A stretch of 64,000 nucleotides of DNA from Haloterrigena sp. KLK7 (GTDB lineage Archaea; Halobacteriota; Halobacteria; Halobacteriales; Natrialbaceae), in assembly GCF_037914945.1 (NCBI RefSeq), contig NZ_CP149787.1, forward strand, positions 496,001-560,000. The letters run 5' to 3'. Below the pieces are notes generated by a model. That model was not told where the DNA came from and did no database searches. It was given only the letters and a program-made list of their open reading frames with translations. Of the stretch, positions 34,278-43,720 are shown piece by piece (the stretch's first letter is position 1; each line of letters begins with the position of its first letter). The position numbers were made by a program, and so were the translations under genes.

Positions 34278-36467
34278 TCATTCGCGGCGAACGGAATAGC
34301 CGCGCGACTCCAGGTCCGACGGCCGATCGGAGTCCGCCTCGATCGCCGGCACCGTGAACGAGAAGGTCGCTCCGTCACCGGGTTCGGAGTCGACCCAGAT
34401 CTCCCCGCCGTGGCGTTCGACGATCCGCTCGCACAGCGCGAGACCGATTCCGGTCCCCGAATGCTCCTCGCGGTCGTGGAGCCGCTGGAACACCTCGAAG
34501 ATGCGCTCCTGATACGCCGGTTCGATGCCGATCCCGTTGTCGGTGACGGACACCGTCCACTCCGCACCGTTCCGTTCGGCGGACACGTGTATCCGCGGTG
34601 GTTCCGCACCGCTGTACTCGATCGCGTTCGAAACGAGGTTCTGAAACACCTGGCGCAGTTGCCCTTCGTCGCCTCGAACGCGCGGGAGCGACTCGGTCGT
34701 GATCCGGGCGTCGTGCTCCTCGATTTTCACCGTGAGGTTCTCGCGGACGTCCGCGAGAACGGTCTCGAGATCGACCGGTGCGAACTCGTCGCCCCGCGTC
34801 TCGACGCGCGAGTACTGGAGCAGCCCCTCGATCATCTCGCGCATCCGATCGGCGCCGTCGACGGCGAACTCGAGGAATTCGCGGCCGTCCTCGTCGAGTT
34901 CGTCGCCGTACCGACGGTCGATGAGTCGCAGGTAGCTCGAGACCATTCGCAGCGGCTCCTGGAGGTCGTGAGAGGCCGCGTAGGCGAACTGTTCCAACCG
35001 CTCGTTGGACTCCTCGAGGTCGGCGATCAGCTCCTCGAGTTCCGCTTGGTACTGCCGGCGCTCGATCGCCTCGGCGAGGACGTTCGCGACGCTCTGGACG
35101 AAGTTGACGTCCTCGTCGGTGAACGTCTTGGCGTCGGTGTCGTGAGTCCCCAGGATGCCCCACGGCTCGTCGATCGGACCGATGACGGTGCTGATACCGC
35201 TGCGAACGTCGTGGTCCGTCAGCAACGCGGGCCCGCCGAACCGCGTTTCCGTCTCGAGATCCTCGACGACGACCGGTCGATCGGTCGAGAGGGTGTAGGC
35301 GGCCTGGGAGTCCGACTCGACGGCGGACACCGTCGCCTCGCCGACGATACCGTCCCGCCACCCGACGCCCTGGCGGAGCAGGAGTTCCTCGCGCTCCCGG
35401 TCCAGGTCGAGCACTTTGCAGTACTCGTTGTCGAGCACGTCCGCCACTTGCCGAGCCGCTTCGCGCATGAGTTCGTCGAGGTCGTCGGTCTCGAGGGCGA
35501 GCTGGCCGAGGTCGGCGACGACCTGTTGCTGGCGGGCCCGTCGCTCGAGTTCCCGCTCGCGCTCCTCGCGTTCGGAGATATCGCGCCCGATGCCCGCCAG
35601 CACCGACTCGCCGTCGGGCGTCTCGAGCGACGAGGCGGCGAACTCGTAGGGAATGGCCTCGCCGTCCTCGGTGACCAGATCCGCCGCGAGCTGCAGACTC
35701 CCGGTTTCGAACCCGTCCCTGATCGCGTCCGCGGCCGCCTCGCGGTCGTCGTCGCCGACGAAGTCGACGGCGCTCATCGACGCGATGTCCGCGTCCGAGT
35801 AGCCCGTCACCTCACAGAGGCTCTCGTTCCAGCGCTGGAGCGTCCCGTCCTCCTCGAGGACGTAGAACACGTCGTGGATGGCGTTCAGCACCTGATCGGT
35901 GTACTCTCGATAGTGCTCGAGGCGGTCGTTCGATTCCGCGAGCTGGGTGTTCGCCACCTCGAGTCGTTGCACCGTTTCCTCGAGCTCCGACTGCGTGCGT
36001 TTCAGCTCCCGGTTGCGCTGTTCGAGCTCTCGCGTCCGGGTCTTGGCTTCCGCATCGTGGAGGCCGGCCGCGAGGCCGGCGACGCTGGCGAGCGCCGTCA
36101 AGATGAACACCGTCGACGAGTCGTCGACGGCCTCGCCGGGCTGGAGACTGTACAGGACGAGGACGCCGAGCATCACGCCGAAACCGCCGAGACACCACTC
36201 CGCGACGAACGAGTGGAATTCGCTCCGGATATCGAACGCGGGTAACCGGTATCCGCAGTAGAGGAGGACGAGCCCGGGGCCGGCGATGAGAACGGTGATG
36301 ATGAGGACGTTTCCCAGCGGTCTCCCGGCAGTAATTCGTACGAGACCCCGTCCCACAGCCAGCGCGAGATACAGCGCTCCGAGAGCGATGATAATGCGTC
36401 TCCCGCCGATGGCGGAGATGGCACGGTTCTGGACAGACACTACCGGTCCTATGCCGACCGCTACCAT
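34278..36467 (-). CDS. Membrane sensor histidine kinase with PAS and GAF domains
   Basis: About 729 residues. Residues 1-130 have several hydrophobic helices, then a coiled coil (RNRELKRTQSELEETVQRLE), a PAS domain (about 190-310, VLNAIHDVFYVLEEDGTLQR), a GAF domain (about 325-475), a HisKA helix with phosphate-accepting His500 (YAASHDLQEPLRMVSSYLRL) and HATPase with NLVSNAIEYSG, VTDNGIGIEP and GTGIGLALCERI. It should phosphorylate an unlinked response regulator after sensing redox, light or a ligand. The ATG at 36548 would add 27 non-acidic residues, so I prefer the ATG at 36467; this start is uncertain. No response regulator is adjacent. Confidence 0.85.
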   Translation of the reverse strand: MVAVGIGPVVSVQNRAISAIGGRRIIIALGALYLALAVGRGLVRITAGRPLGNVLIITVLIAGPGLVLLYCGYRLPAFDIRSEFHSFVAEWCLGGFGVMLGVLVLYSLQPGEAVDDSSTVFILTALASVAGLAAGLHDAEAKTRTRELEQRNRELKRTQSELEETVQRLEVANTQLAESNDRLEHYREYTDQVLNAIHDVFYVLEEDGTLQRWNESLCEVTGYSDADIASMSAVDFVGDDDREAAADAIRDGFETGSLQLAADLVTEDGEAIPYEFAASSLETPDGESVLAGIGRDISEREERERELERRARQQQVVADLGQLALETDDLDELMREAARQVADVLDNEYCKVLDLDREREELLLRQGVGWRDGIVGEATVSAVESDSQAAYTLSTDRPVVVEDLETETRFGGPALLTDHDVRSGISTVIGPIDEPWGILGTHDTDAKTFTDEDVNFVQSVANVLAEAIERRQYQAELEELIADLEESNERLEQFAYAASHDLQEPLRMVSSYLRLIDRRYGDELDEDGREFLEFAVDGADRMREMIEGLLQYSRVETRGDEFAPVDLETVLADVRENLTVKIEEHDARITTESLPRVRGDEGQLRQVFQNLVSNAIEYSGAEPPRIHVSAERNGAEWTVSVTDNGIGIEPAYQERIFEVFQRLHDREEHSGTGIGLALCERIVERHGGEIWVDSEPGDGATFSFTVPAIEADSDRPSDLESRGYSVRRE

Positions 36468-36633
36468 GAGGATTTTGCTGCAAAGCGGGAGTGTCGTTCC
36501 CGCTCGGTTTCGAGAGCCGAGCGTTCGACCGGGAAGCGCCCGGTCCATCCCGATCGGCGAACGAGGCCGAACGAGCCGACCGGCGCTGGCCGAAAACGAA
36601 ACCCCCTAACCTCGTCCGAGAGTGAGTTCGAGC

Positions 36634-37182
36634 ATGCACGACGACAGCGAGGTCGCCGTCCTCCGGCTCGGCCACCGGCCCGGCCGGGACGAGCGGATGA
36701 CGACCCACGTCGGCCTGACCGCGCGGGCGCTGGGCGCCGACCGCGTCCTCCTCCCCGACAACGCGGGCCAGTCCGAAGAGACGGTCGCGGACATCACCGA
36801 TCGCTTCGGCGGGCCCTTCGGGGTCGAACGCACCGATTCGCCCCAGGGCGTGATCCGCAACTGGGACGGTCGAGTCGTCCACCTCACGATGTACGGCGAG
36901 CGGGTCCAGGACGTCGAGGACGAGATCCGGGCCGCCCACGGGGACGACGGCGAGCCGATTCTGGTCGTCGTCGGCGCCGAGAAGGTCCCCTTCGACGTCT
37001 ACGAGGAAGCCGACTGGAACGTCGGCGTCACCAACCAGCCCCACTCCGAAGTGGCCGGGCTCGCGGTCTTCTTAGACCGGCTGTTCGAGGGTCGGGAACT
37101 CGAGCGCGACTGGGAGGACGCCGACCGGCGCGTGCTCCCGATGGAGACGGGCAAGCGCGTCGAGTCGATCGACGAGGAGTAG
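36634..37182 (+). CDS. tRNA (cytidine-56-2'-O)-methyltransferase aTrm56
   Basis: A 182-residue SPOUT-class methyltransferase. It opens EVAVLRLGHRPGRDERMTTH, the archaeal aTrm56 signature, then VGLTARALGADRVLLPD and, in the knot, VVVGAEKVPFDVYEEADWNV and GVTNQPHSEVAGLAVFLDRL, the SAM-binding trefoil. It methylates the 2'-OH of C56 in the T-loop of archaeal tRNAs. ATG at 36634 is preferred over GTG at 36622. An upstream AACCCCCTAACC-like AT pocket is about 30 nt away. Gene family is well supported. Confidence 0.9.
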   Translation: MHDDSEVAVLRLGHRPGRDERMTTHVGLTARALGADRVLLPDNAGQSEETVADITDRFGGPFGVERTDSPQGVIRNWDGRVVHLTMYGERVQDVEDEIRAAHGDDGEPILVVVGAEKVPFDVYEEADWNVGVTNQPHSEVAGLAVFLDRLFEGRELERDWEDADRRVLPMETGKRVESIDEE

Positions 37183-37217
37183 TCGAATCGGGCCGGGTTC
37201 GCGACCGACGTCGGAGC

Positions 37218-37883
37218 TCAGCCCGCCGGCCGAAAGAGCCGGAACGGACGGAGGAGGCGGCCGCCGACCGTGCGGACTAGATTTCGAACGAACGCCGCGG
37301 GACCGAGTTCGGTCCCGTCGATCGCGTAGCCGTTGCCGACGCGTTCGATCGGCCCGGACTCGCCGTGAATCTCGAGGAGACGCTCGAAGTCGGCATCGGT
37401 GAGCCCCGTCCGCGACCGGATCTCCGCGGCGGTCAGCGGGCGATCGGCCGCGCGGAGTTCCTCGAACAGCCAGCGATTGTACTCGCCGTAGCGGAATACC
37501 TCGCCGTTCGACATGTCCTCGTCCTCGTTCGCGTCACTGGGGCCGTCGCGGTAGCGCCACCGGTCGATCCCGTCGAGGAGGATCCACGCACCGATCGCGA
37601 TGGCGCCCCAGCCGACCCAGCGGTCTCCGTTGAGATGGACGTAGCCACCCGCGGCGACGACCAGCGCCCCGAGGACGACGCCGGCGGGACCGGGCTCGAG
37701 GTCGAACCCGATGGCGTCGAAGAGGGCGGTGACGAACGGGACGCCGACGAGCAGTCCGAGGGCGACGCCGATCGCAGTCGACTCGTGGCCCGACAGCGAG
37801 AGGAGGGCGGCGAAGATACCGGCAGTCACGACGTCCGAGCGGTCGATCTCCGCCCGAAACTGAGACGCGAATCGCCGAAACAT
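37218..37883 (-). CDS. Membrane protein with C-terminal winged-helix-like segment
   Basis: A 221-residue protein. The first part has four hydrophobic stretches (VVTAGIFAALLSLSG, AIGVALGLLVGVPFVTAL, AGVVLGALVVAAGGYVHL, WGAIAIGAWILLDGI), then a soluble region YGEYNRWLFEELRAADRPLT and AAEIRSRTGLTDADFERLLE with GNGYAID, which resembles a winged helix. So it may be a membrane-anchored regulator. Its promoter (AGTATTAACTG, complement near 37908-37918) faces the acyl-CoA ligase gene. The function is unknown. Confidence 0.65.
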   Translation of the reverse strand: MFRRFASQFRAEIDRSDVVTAGIFAALLSLSGHESTAIGVALGLLVGVPFVTALFDAIGFDLEPGPAGVVLGALVVAAGGYVHLNGDRWVGWGAIAIGAWILLDGIDRWRYRDGPSDANEDEDMSNGEVFRYGEYNRWLFEELRAADRPLTAAEIRSRTGLTDADFERLLEIHGESGPIERVGNGYAIDGTELGPAAFVRNLVRTVGGRLLRPFRLFRPAG

Positions 37884-38071
37884 CTCATATATAATCCTAC
37901 ACTATCGCAGTTAATACTATCGGTCGATCTGATTTCGGGTTCGTCGAGCGGTCGGCGGCCGTCGCGGTTCAGGTCGGCCGTGAGGGTACCGCCGGTCGAG
38001 CCGTCTGCCGATCTCTCGCCGAAGCTGTTACTGACGCGAAATTTTATGTGCGATCCTAGGTACCATCCACC

Positions 38072-39649
38072 ATGGATCTGGACGACGTCGATCCGGCGGC
38101 GCGCGAGGGGAACGTCGCGACGCTGTTCGACGAGACGGCGACCCGGCACGGGGACGCACAGGCGATGGAACATCACGGGGAGCGGACGAGCCACGCCGAG
38201 TTGCGAGAGCGGACCGCCGCCTTCGCCGGGGGGCTCCGCGAGCTGGGCCTCGAGCCCGGCGACCGACTGCTGCTCTTTCTACCGAACTGTCCGGAGTACC
38301 TCGTGACCGCACTGGGCGCGTTCAGGGCCGGGGTCGTCTTCTCGCCGGTCAACCCGCAGTACAAGCGCCGCGAAGTGGCCTATCAGCTCGAGGACACCGA
38401 GGCGAAGGCGATCGTCACCCACTCGTGGCTCCGGGAGGTCGTCGACGAAGCCCTCGCGGACGCCGACCGCGAGGCGGAGGTTATCACTATCGAGAGCGAG
38501 GGGACGGATCGAACTCCCGACGACGTCTTCTTCGAGGACGTCGACGGCGAGCCGACGCTGGTCGAGCGGGCCGACGACGACGTCGCCCTGCTTCCCTACA
38601 CCTCGGGGACGACCGGCGATCCGAAGGGCGTCCGACTCACTCACCGAAACACGCGCGCACAGCTGAGCTGGCCGCTGACCGCTTCCACCGTCGACGCGGA
38701 GGGCGAAGACGTCCGCAGCCTCATCTGGCTGCCGCTGTACCACATCACCGGCCTCACCCACACCGCGCTCCAGCCGCTGGTCGGCGGCGGGAGCCTGTAC
38801 TTCCGAAGCGCCCTCGAGTGGGACGCCCGGGAGTGCATGGAGCTCATCGAGGAAGAGGAGATCACCCACTTCGTGGGCGTGACGACGATGTACGCGGACA
38901 TGGTCGAGGCCGAGGCGTTCGGCGACTACGACCTGACGAGCCTCGAGTCGGCCTCGGAGGGCGGCGCGAAGCTCTCGACCGCAGTGCAAGAACGGTTCGA
39001 AGAGACCGCCGGCGTCGACATCGCCGAGGGGTACGGGCTCACCGAGACCCACGGCGCGACCCACACTCAGCGGGGCTCGTCGTTCGGCCTGAAACACGGG
39101 ACGATCGGCCAGCCGCTGCGGATGACCGACTGCAAGATCGTCGACGAGAGCGGCGACGAGGTGGCTCCCGGCGAGGAAGGCGAACTCCTCGTTCGCGGCC
39201 CGCAGGTGATGGCGGGCTACCACGGACTGCCCCGGGAAACCGAGCGGGCGTTCACCGAGCGCGGCTATCTCCGGACCGGCGACATCGCCCGTCGGGACGA
39301 GAACAACTACTACGAGATCGTCGACCGGAAGAAACACGTCATCGTCAGCGCCGGCTACAACATCTATCCCAGCGAACTCGAGAACCTCCTGCTCGAGCAC
39401 GAGGCCGTCGCGGACGCCGCCGTCGTCGGCGTCCCGGACGAACGCCGCAACGAGGTGCCCAAGGCCTTCGTCGTTCCCGCGGCCGGCGTCGAGCCGGGTA
39501 CGGACGCGACCGCCGAGGAACTCAAACGGTACTGCCTCGACCGCGTCGCCGAGTACAAACACCCGCGGGCGGTCGAGTTCATCGACGAACTGCCCCGGAC
39601 CGCCAGCGGCAAGGTACAGAAGTACGAGCTCGAGGCGGACGAGACCTGA
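38072..39649 (+). CDS. AMP-dependent acyl-CoA ligase (long-chain fatty-acid type)
   Basis: A 525-residue member of the adenylate-forming family. Motifs: LLPYTSGTTGDPKGVRLTHR (P-loop), LIWLPLYHITGLTHTALQPL, GYGLTETHGATHTQRG, LRTGDIARRDENNYYEIVDR, KKHVIVSAGYNIYPSELENL and LPRTASGKVQKYELE with the catalytic C-terminal Lys. It activates a carboxylic acid as acyl-AMP and then acyl-CoA; the fatty-acid or aromatic acid substrate is not set by sequence alone. A TATA box GAAATTTTATG lies about 30 nt ahead of ATG. Length is typical. Confidence 0.88.
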   Translation: MDLDDVDPAAREGNVATLFDETATRHGDAQAMEHHGERTSHAELRERTAAFAGGLRELGLEPGDRLLLFLPNCPEYLVTALGAFRAGVVFSPVNPQYKRREVAYQLEDTEAKAIVTHSWLREVVDEALADADREAEVITIESEGTDRTPDDVFFEDVDGEPTLVERADDDVALLPYTSGTTGDPKGVRLTHRNTRAQLSWPLTASTVDAEGEDVRSLIWLPLYHITGLTHTALQPLVGGGSLYFRSALEWDARECMELIEEEEITHFVGVTTMYADMVEAEAFGDYDLTSLESASEGGAKLSTAVQERFEETAGVDIAEGYGLTETHGATHTQRGSSFGLKHGTIGQPLRMTDCKIVDESGDEVAPGEEGELLVRGPQVMAGYHGLPRETERAFTERGYLRTGDIARRDENNYYEIVDRKKHVIVSAGYNIYPSELENLLLEHEAVADAAVVGVPDERRNEVPKAFVVPAAGVEPGTDATAEELKRYCLDRVAEYKHPRAVEFIDELPRTASGKVQKYELEADET

Positions 39650-39748
39650 CCGGAACTGCCGAGGCGCCGCGTGACCCGATCGTCGATCGCGACGGCACCG
39701 GCGACCGCGAACGGCTAGTTTTTCACCCCTCGAGGTCGCAGATCGGGT

Positions 39749-39982
39749 ATGGATTCGGACGCGCCGCTACAGCGGACGCCGATCGAGTACTACATGTTCG
39801 CCGCGGTGCTGGTCGTCCTCAACATGGTCGGCCTGCTCGCGACCGGCCACACCCTGCCGGCGTCGTTCTCGATGGGGCTGTTCTTCGGGCTCTTCCAGGC
39901 GATCATGCTCTTACTCATCGTCGTTACGCTGCGTCTGGTACTGGGCAGAACGGGACGGTCGGACGACGGCCCGGCCGAGTAA
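39749..39982 (+). CDS. Small two-helix membrane protein
   Basis: A 77-residue protein with IEYYMFAAVLVVLNMVGLLA and FSMGLFFGLFQAIMLLLIVV as two hydrophobic helices, separated by a short polar turn THTLPAS, and ending in GRTGRSDDGPAE. A TATA-like TAGTTTTTCAC is about 30 nt ahead of the ATG. It is followed by the TFE gene. No domain was recognised. Confidence 0.6.
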   Translation: MDSDAPLQRTPIEYYMFAAVLVVLNMVGLLATGHTLPASFSMGLFFGLFQAIMLLLIVVTLRLVLGRTGRSDDGPAE

Positions 39983-40078
39983 CGGAACCGACTGCCGACT
40001 CGAGCGACCCCTCGTCCGGGCACCTGCGCGCGGGGCAGTTAACAAGACTTAATGGCCACATGCCGTTACACGTAGGTA

Positions 40079-40597
40079 ATGGCTTTTGAGGACCTGCTCG
40101 AGGATCCGGTCATCCAGAAGTACTTGCACGAGCTGGTCGGTCCCAAGGGGATGCCCGTCGCGGCGGCGCCGCCGGACGGGGAAGTGACCGACGAGGAGCT
40201 CGCGGAGGAGCTGGATCTCGAGTTGAACGACGTGCGGCGGGCGCTGTTTATCCTGTACGAGAACGATCTCGCGACCTACCGACGACTGCGCGACGAGGAC
40301 TCGGGGTGGCTCACCTACCTCTGGACGTTCGAGTACGACAACATCCCCGAGAATCTCGAGGACGAGATGTACCGCCTCCACGAGGCCCTCGAGGAACGCC
40401 GGGAGTACGAGCGCAACCACGAGTTCTATCTCTGTGAGATCTGCTCGATTCGGTTCGAGTTCGGCGAGGCCATGGACTTCGGCTTCGAGTGTCCCGAATG
40501 CGGCTCGCCGCTCGAATCGATGGACAACGATCGGCTCGTCAACGCGATGGACGACCGCCTCGACGCCCTCGAGGACGAACTCAACCTAGAGGCCTGA
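40079..40597 (+). CDS. tfe: Transcription factor E (TFE, alpha-subunit-like)
   Basis: A 172-residue protein. The N-terminal winged helix has VIQKYLHELVGPKGMPV, EVTDEELAEELDLELNDVRR and ALFILYENDLATYRRLRDED, then GWLTYLWTFEYDNIPENLED, and the C-terminal zinc ribbon has LCEICSIRFEF and FECPECGSPLE (four Cys). TFE helps the archaeal RNA polymerase open promoters, corresponding to TFIIE-alpha. Length is typical. The stop overlaps the ATG of the DUF2110 gene by 1 base, a conserved pairing in haloarchaea. Confidence 0.95.
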   Translation: MAFEDLLEDPVIQKYLHELVGPKGMPVAAAPPDGEVTDEELAEELDLELNDVRRALFILYENDLATYRRLRDEDSGWLTYLWTFEYDNIPENLEDEMYRLHEALEERREYERNHEFYLCEICSIRFEFGEAMDFGFECPECGSPLESMDNDRLVNAMDDRLDALEDELNLEA

Positions 40598-41295
40598 TGG
40601 TCGTACTCGCAACCAAACTGTACGTCGAGGGCGACGCCCGCGAGCGGGCGCTGGACTCGCTTCGCTCGCTGGTCGACAACGAGATCGGCGAGCTCGAAGT
40701 CGAGTTCGAACTCGGCGTGCGACACGACGACTTCCCCTCGGTGACCGTCGAGGGCGCAGACGCCACCGTCGCGCGCAACGTCCTCCGCGAGGAGTTCGGC
40801 GAGATCGTCCCCGATCTCGAGCCCGGCGAGACCTACGTCGGCACCCTCGAGTCGTGGGACGACGACGGCTTCGTCCTCGACGCGGGGCAGGGCGAGGGCG
40901 TGCGGATCCCGACCGACGAACTCGGACTCGGTCCGGGGTCGCCCGAACAGCTCCGCGAGCGATACGGGCTGGTCCAGCACCTGCCGTTGCGGTTCGTCTA
41001 CGGTGCGGGAGACGCCGGCGAGGACGGCGGCGAGCCGTCCCGACTCGCCGACGAGGAACGTGACCGCCTCTACGACTGGACCCGCGGCGACGGTCGGCTC
41101 AACGTCAACAGCGCCACCCGCGCCGAGGTCAGGGCGACGCTGAACCGCGCCGGCCACGCCCAGGACTACGTCACCGTCGAGCGGCTGGGCCTCCTCGAAC
41201 AGAGCGTGATCTGCACCGAAGACACCGACCCGCCGGGACTGCTCGCGAGCGTCGGCGAGTACCTCCCGGCGGAGCTCCGCTGTGTCGTTCCGTAA
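40597..41295 (+). CDS. DUF2110 family protein
   Basis: A 232-residue protein starting MVVLATKLYVEGDARERALD, the DUF2110 signature, with GVRHDDFPSVTVEGADATVA and GETYVGTLESWDDDGFVLDA, which reads like a small beta-barrel, then LNVNSATRAEVRATLNRAGH. DUF2110 is archaeal and always follows TFE; no biochemical role is established, but co-occurrence points to RNA polymerase or translation-related work. The ATG at 40597 overlaps the tfe stop (TGATG). Confidence 0.85.
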   Translation: MVVLATKLYVEGDARERALDSLRSLVDNEIGELEVEFELGVRHDDFPSVTVEGADATVARNVLREEFGEIVPDLEPGETYVGTLESWDDDGFVLDAGQGEGVRIPTDELGLGPGSPEQLRERYGLVQHLPLRFVYGAGDAGEDGGEPSRLADEERDRLYDWTRGDGRLNVNSATRAEVRATLNRAGHAQDYVTVERLGLLEQSVICTEDTDPPGLLASVGEYLPAELRCVVP

Positions 41296-41296
41296 C

Positions 41297-42076
41297 ATGA
41301 ATCGACGGCTCGTTCTCGCGGTGATCGCGGTCGGGTTGCTCGTTACCACGGCCGGCTGCTCGGGCGTGTTCGGCGGAATTTCCGACGAGGAACTCGATCG
41401 AGACCAGGAGTACGACGACCTGCGAGGCAACGCGTCCGACGCCGACGTCACCATCGATGTCACGGGCAGCAACATGCTCAACAACGGCGAGTTCCGCGCC
41501 GTGTACGACCTCGACGGCCGGGAGGAGCTCTCGCTCTCCCGATCGACACTCTTCAGCGAGCAGGCGCTCGACATCCACAGCGTCCGCTACTGGTACCCCA
41601 ACGGAACCGAAGTGACGGGGTCGGAGCTAGACATCGAGCAGGGCCGCTCGAGCACCGATATTCGCGTTCCCGACGGCGACGGAACGCTCGCGTTTTCGGG
41701 CGAGGCGGGCCGGAAGACGTTCAGCCTGCCGGCGTACGTCGAGGGCTCCTACGAGGTCCGGCTCCCCGAGGGACACCGGACGTCGAACTTCCTCTTCGGC
41801 GACGTCAGTCCGAACGGGTACGAGCGGGAGATCGTCGACGACGAGGAACGGCTCTACTGGGAGGAAGTCGATAGCGCCATCTCGATTCGCTACTACCTCT
41901 CCCGGGACATTCCCCTGTTCGTCGGGCTGATCGGCACCGTCGCCCTCATCGGGGGCGCCGGAATCGCGTACTACTACCGAGAGGTCAAGCGACTCCGCAG
42001 GGAGCGCGAGGAGATGGGGCTGGACGTCGACATCGACGACGACTCGAACGACGGACCGCCGCCGGGAATGGGCTAG
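41297..42076 (+). CDS. Haloarchaeal lipoprotein with C-terminal membrane anchor (DUF5803-like)
   Basis: A 259-residue secreted lipoprotein: signal RLVLAVIAVGLLVTTAGC with lipobox TTAGC (Cys21), a soluble beta-rich domain with SVRYWYPNGTEVTGSELDIE and FSGEAGRKTFSLPAYVEGSY, then one membrane helix about 205-228 (IPLFVGLIGTVALIGGAGIA) and a basic/acidic tail RREREEMGLDVDIDDDSN. It resembles the DUF5803 family. It is 2 bases after DUF2110, so it is co-transcribed with tfe. The signal and membrane topology are clear; function is unknown. Confidence 0.8.
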   Translation: MNRRLVLAVIAVGLLVTTAGCSGVFGGISDEELDRDQEYDDLRGNASDADVTIDVTGSNMLNNGEFRAVYDLDGREELSLSRSTLFSEQALDIHSVRYWYPNGTEVTGSELDIEQGRSSTDIRVPDGDGTLAFSGEAGRKTFSLPAYVEGSYEVRLPEGHRTSNFLFGDVSPNGYEREIVDDEERLYWEEVDSAISIRYYLSRDIPLFVGLIGTVALIGGAGIAYYYREVKRLRREREEMGLDVDIDDDSNDGPPPGMG

Positions 42077-42136
42077 ACCGGCTCGAGTCCCTCGGCTATC
42101 GGATTTTCGCGTTCGTCGAGCGATCGAAACCCGGCG

Positions 42137-42595
42137 TCAGCCGTGGATCGCTCGTTCGTCGAGCCAGACGACCTCGTCGCCGTCGATCTCGAGCCGTCCC
42201 TTGACGTGGGCGATCCGGCTGCTCGTCGGCGTCGGCTCGAGGTCGCTCGCCCGGACGGTCCGCGTGACGTCGACGTCGTCGACGAGCCAGCCGACGTACG
42301 CGTCGTCGGCGTCGGTCAGCCGAAAGACGAGCAGTTTCGGTTCCTCGACCCGGCTGGTCGTCCGGACGGACGAGGCGAACGCTCGGGGGAGGTCGACGAC
42401 CCGGATGCGGTCGCCGGCGACGGAGACGGTTCCGGCGTTCCACGGATCGTCGGCCGTCGCGACGGACCGGTCGTCTCCGACGCCGAGGACGGAGGCCACG
42501 GAGGCGGCCCGGACGCAGTACCGGTCGCCCTCGAGGGTAAACGTGAGCACGGAGATTCGATCGTCGTCGCCGTCTCGGTTTACGGACGATGCCAT
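42137..42595 (-). CDS. CheW-like protein
   Basis: A 152-residue CheW-fold protein. It starts MASSVNRDGDDDRISVLTFT and has LEGDRYCVRAASVASVLGVG, DPWNAGTVSVAGDRIRVVDL, EEPKLLVFRLTDADDAYVGW, LVDDVDVTRTVRASDLEP and AHVKGRLEIDGDEVVWLDER, the beta-barrel pattern of CheW. It is on the minus strand, head-to-head with a second cheW. CheW couples transducers to CheA. The start at 42595 is set by composition; the longer frame to 42664 has non-haloarchaeal sequence. Confidence 0.7.
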   Translation of the reverse strand: MASSVNRDGDDDRISVLTFTLEGDRYCVRAASVASVLGVGDDRSVATADDPWNAGTVSVAGDRIRVVDLPRAFASSVRTTSRVEEPKLLVFRLTDADDAYVGWLVDDVDVTRTVRASDLEPTPTSSRIAHVKGRLEIDGDEVVWLDERAIHG

Positions 42596-42743
42596 ACTGC
42601 TGGGAAATTTAACCGTGTACTGGTAAGGATTTCGGTAGGAATCCGGATAACAAACGACGAACACCGGCAGCGTGTCTGTCGCGGCGACTCTCGACGCAGG
42701 GAGTCAACGTTTTAGTGTTGGAATGTGATGCTCGAGCAAGAAC

Positions 42744-43568
42744 ATGACCCCGGATCTCTCCGAAAAGCTTCTCGGAATCGATATCGACGACGCCGACGGG
42801 AGTCGGCGACCGGACGGCAGCGAGACGGACGAAACCCAGGACGAACTCGAGCAGTTCGTCGTCTTCGGACTGGGTGACCACCGGCTCGCGGTACCGGTCG
42901 CGGCCGTGCGGACGCTCGCGGAAGTTCCCGACGAATTCACCCGTGTCCCGCGCGCGCCGCCGGCGATCGAGGGCATGGTGGACCTGCGCGGGGAGATCAC
43001 GGCCGTGATCGATCCGGGCGTTCATTTCCCGGACGTCGAGCGCGCGGCCACCGCGGGGCGCGAACGATTGCTCGTGCTCGACCGCCCGTCCGACCAGCAG
43101 TCCGCCGCGGTACACGTCGACGACGTGATCGGCGTCGAGACGATTCCCGAGAGCGATATCGTCGACGAGACGACCGTAGAGGAGAGCCGACTCTCCGGCG
43201 ATGCGCTCGACCACCCGCTGGTCGTCGCGCTCTTCGAAACGGAGCGAGAACCCGCCGACGTCGGCCGGTCCGTCGCTGGGGCCGGGACTGAGAGCGGATC
43301 GCAGGGTAGCGCGACGGCGATCGGTGCCGACAGCGGCGGCGGAAGTAGTACGCTGTCGGCCACACGAGGGACGGTTCCGGACGGAACCGATGACGCGGCC
43401 GGGAACTCGTTCGCGCTCGAGTCCGCGGAGTCGGAAGCGACGGACGACGCCGACGACGGAGACGCGGACCGAACGGCGGACGCGGAGTCGACGCGAGAGG
43501 TCGTCGTCGAGGCGACCCCCGTGCTGGACGTCGAGAGCCTCCTGTTGGCGTCCGGACAGCGCGAGTAG
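42744..43568 (+). CDS. cheW: CheW adaptor with acidic C-terminal extension
   Basis: A 274-residue protein. The CheW domain (about 35-165) has QFVVFGLGDHRLAVPVAAVR, IEGMVDLRGEITAVIDPGVH, ERLLVLDRPSDQQSAAVHVD and DVIGVETIPESDI. Residues from 180 are a Ser/Gly/Asp-rich tail ending EATPVLDVESLLLASGQRE, which also looks helical and may contact CheA or a transducer. The gene begins the chemotaxis cluster and is transcribed toward cheY. A TATA box ACGTTTTAGTG is about 30 nt upstream of the ATG. Confidence 0.85.
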   Translation: MTPDLSEKLLGIDIDDADGSRRPDGSETDETQDELEQFVVFGLGDHRLAVPVAAVRTLAEVPDEFTRVPRAPPAIEGMVDLRGEITAVIDPGVHFPDVERAATAGRERLLVLDRPSDQQSAAVHVDDVIGVETIPESDIVDETTVEESRLSGDALDHPLVVALFETEREPADVGRSVAGAGTESGSQGSATAIGADSGGGSSTLSATRGTVPDGTDDAAGNSFALESAESEATDDADDGDADRTADAESTREVVVEATPVLDVESLLLASGQRE

Positions 43569-43720
43569 GCCGAGCCGATCGGTATACGGAGTCTACCGGG
43601 GTCGACGACGTCGTCTTCTGAGCGGCTTCACCGTCCGGAACACGTCAATTATCATGACTGATAATCGAGAGACAGCATTTATGGTAGTTGTATTTCTATC
43701 AGCGGTTGGTGTACTACTGA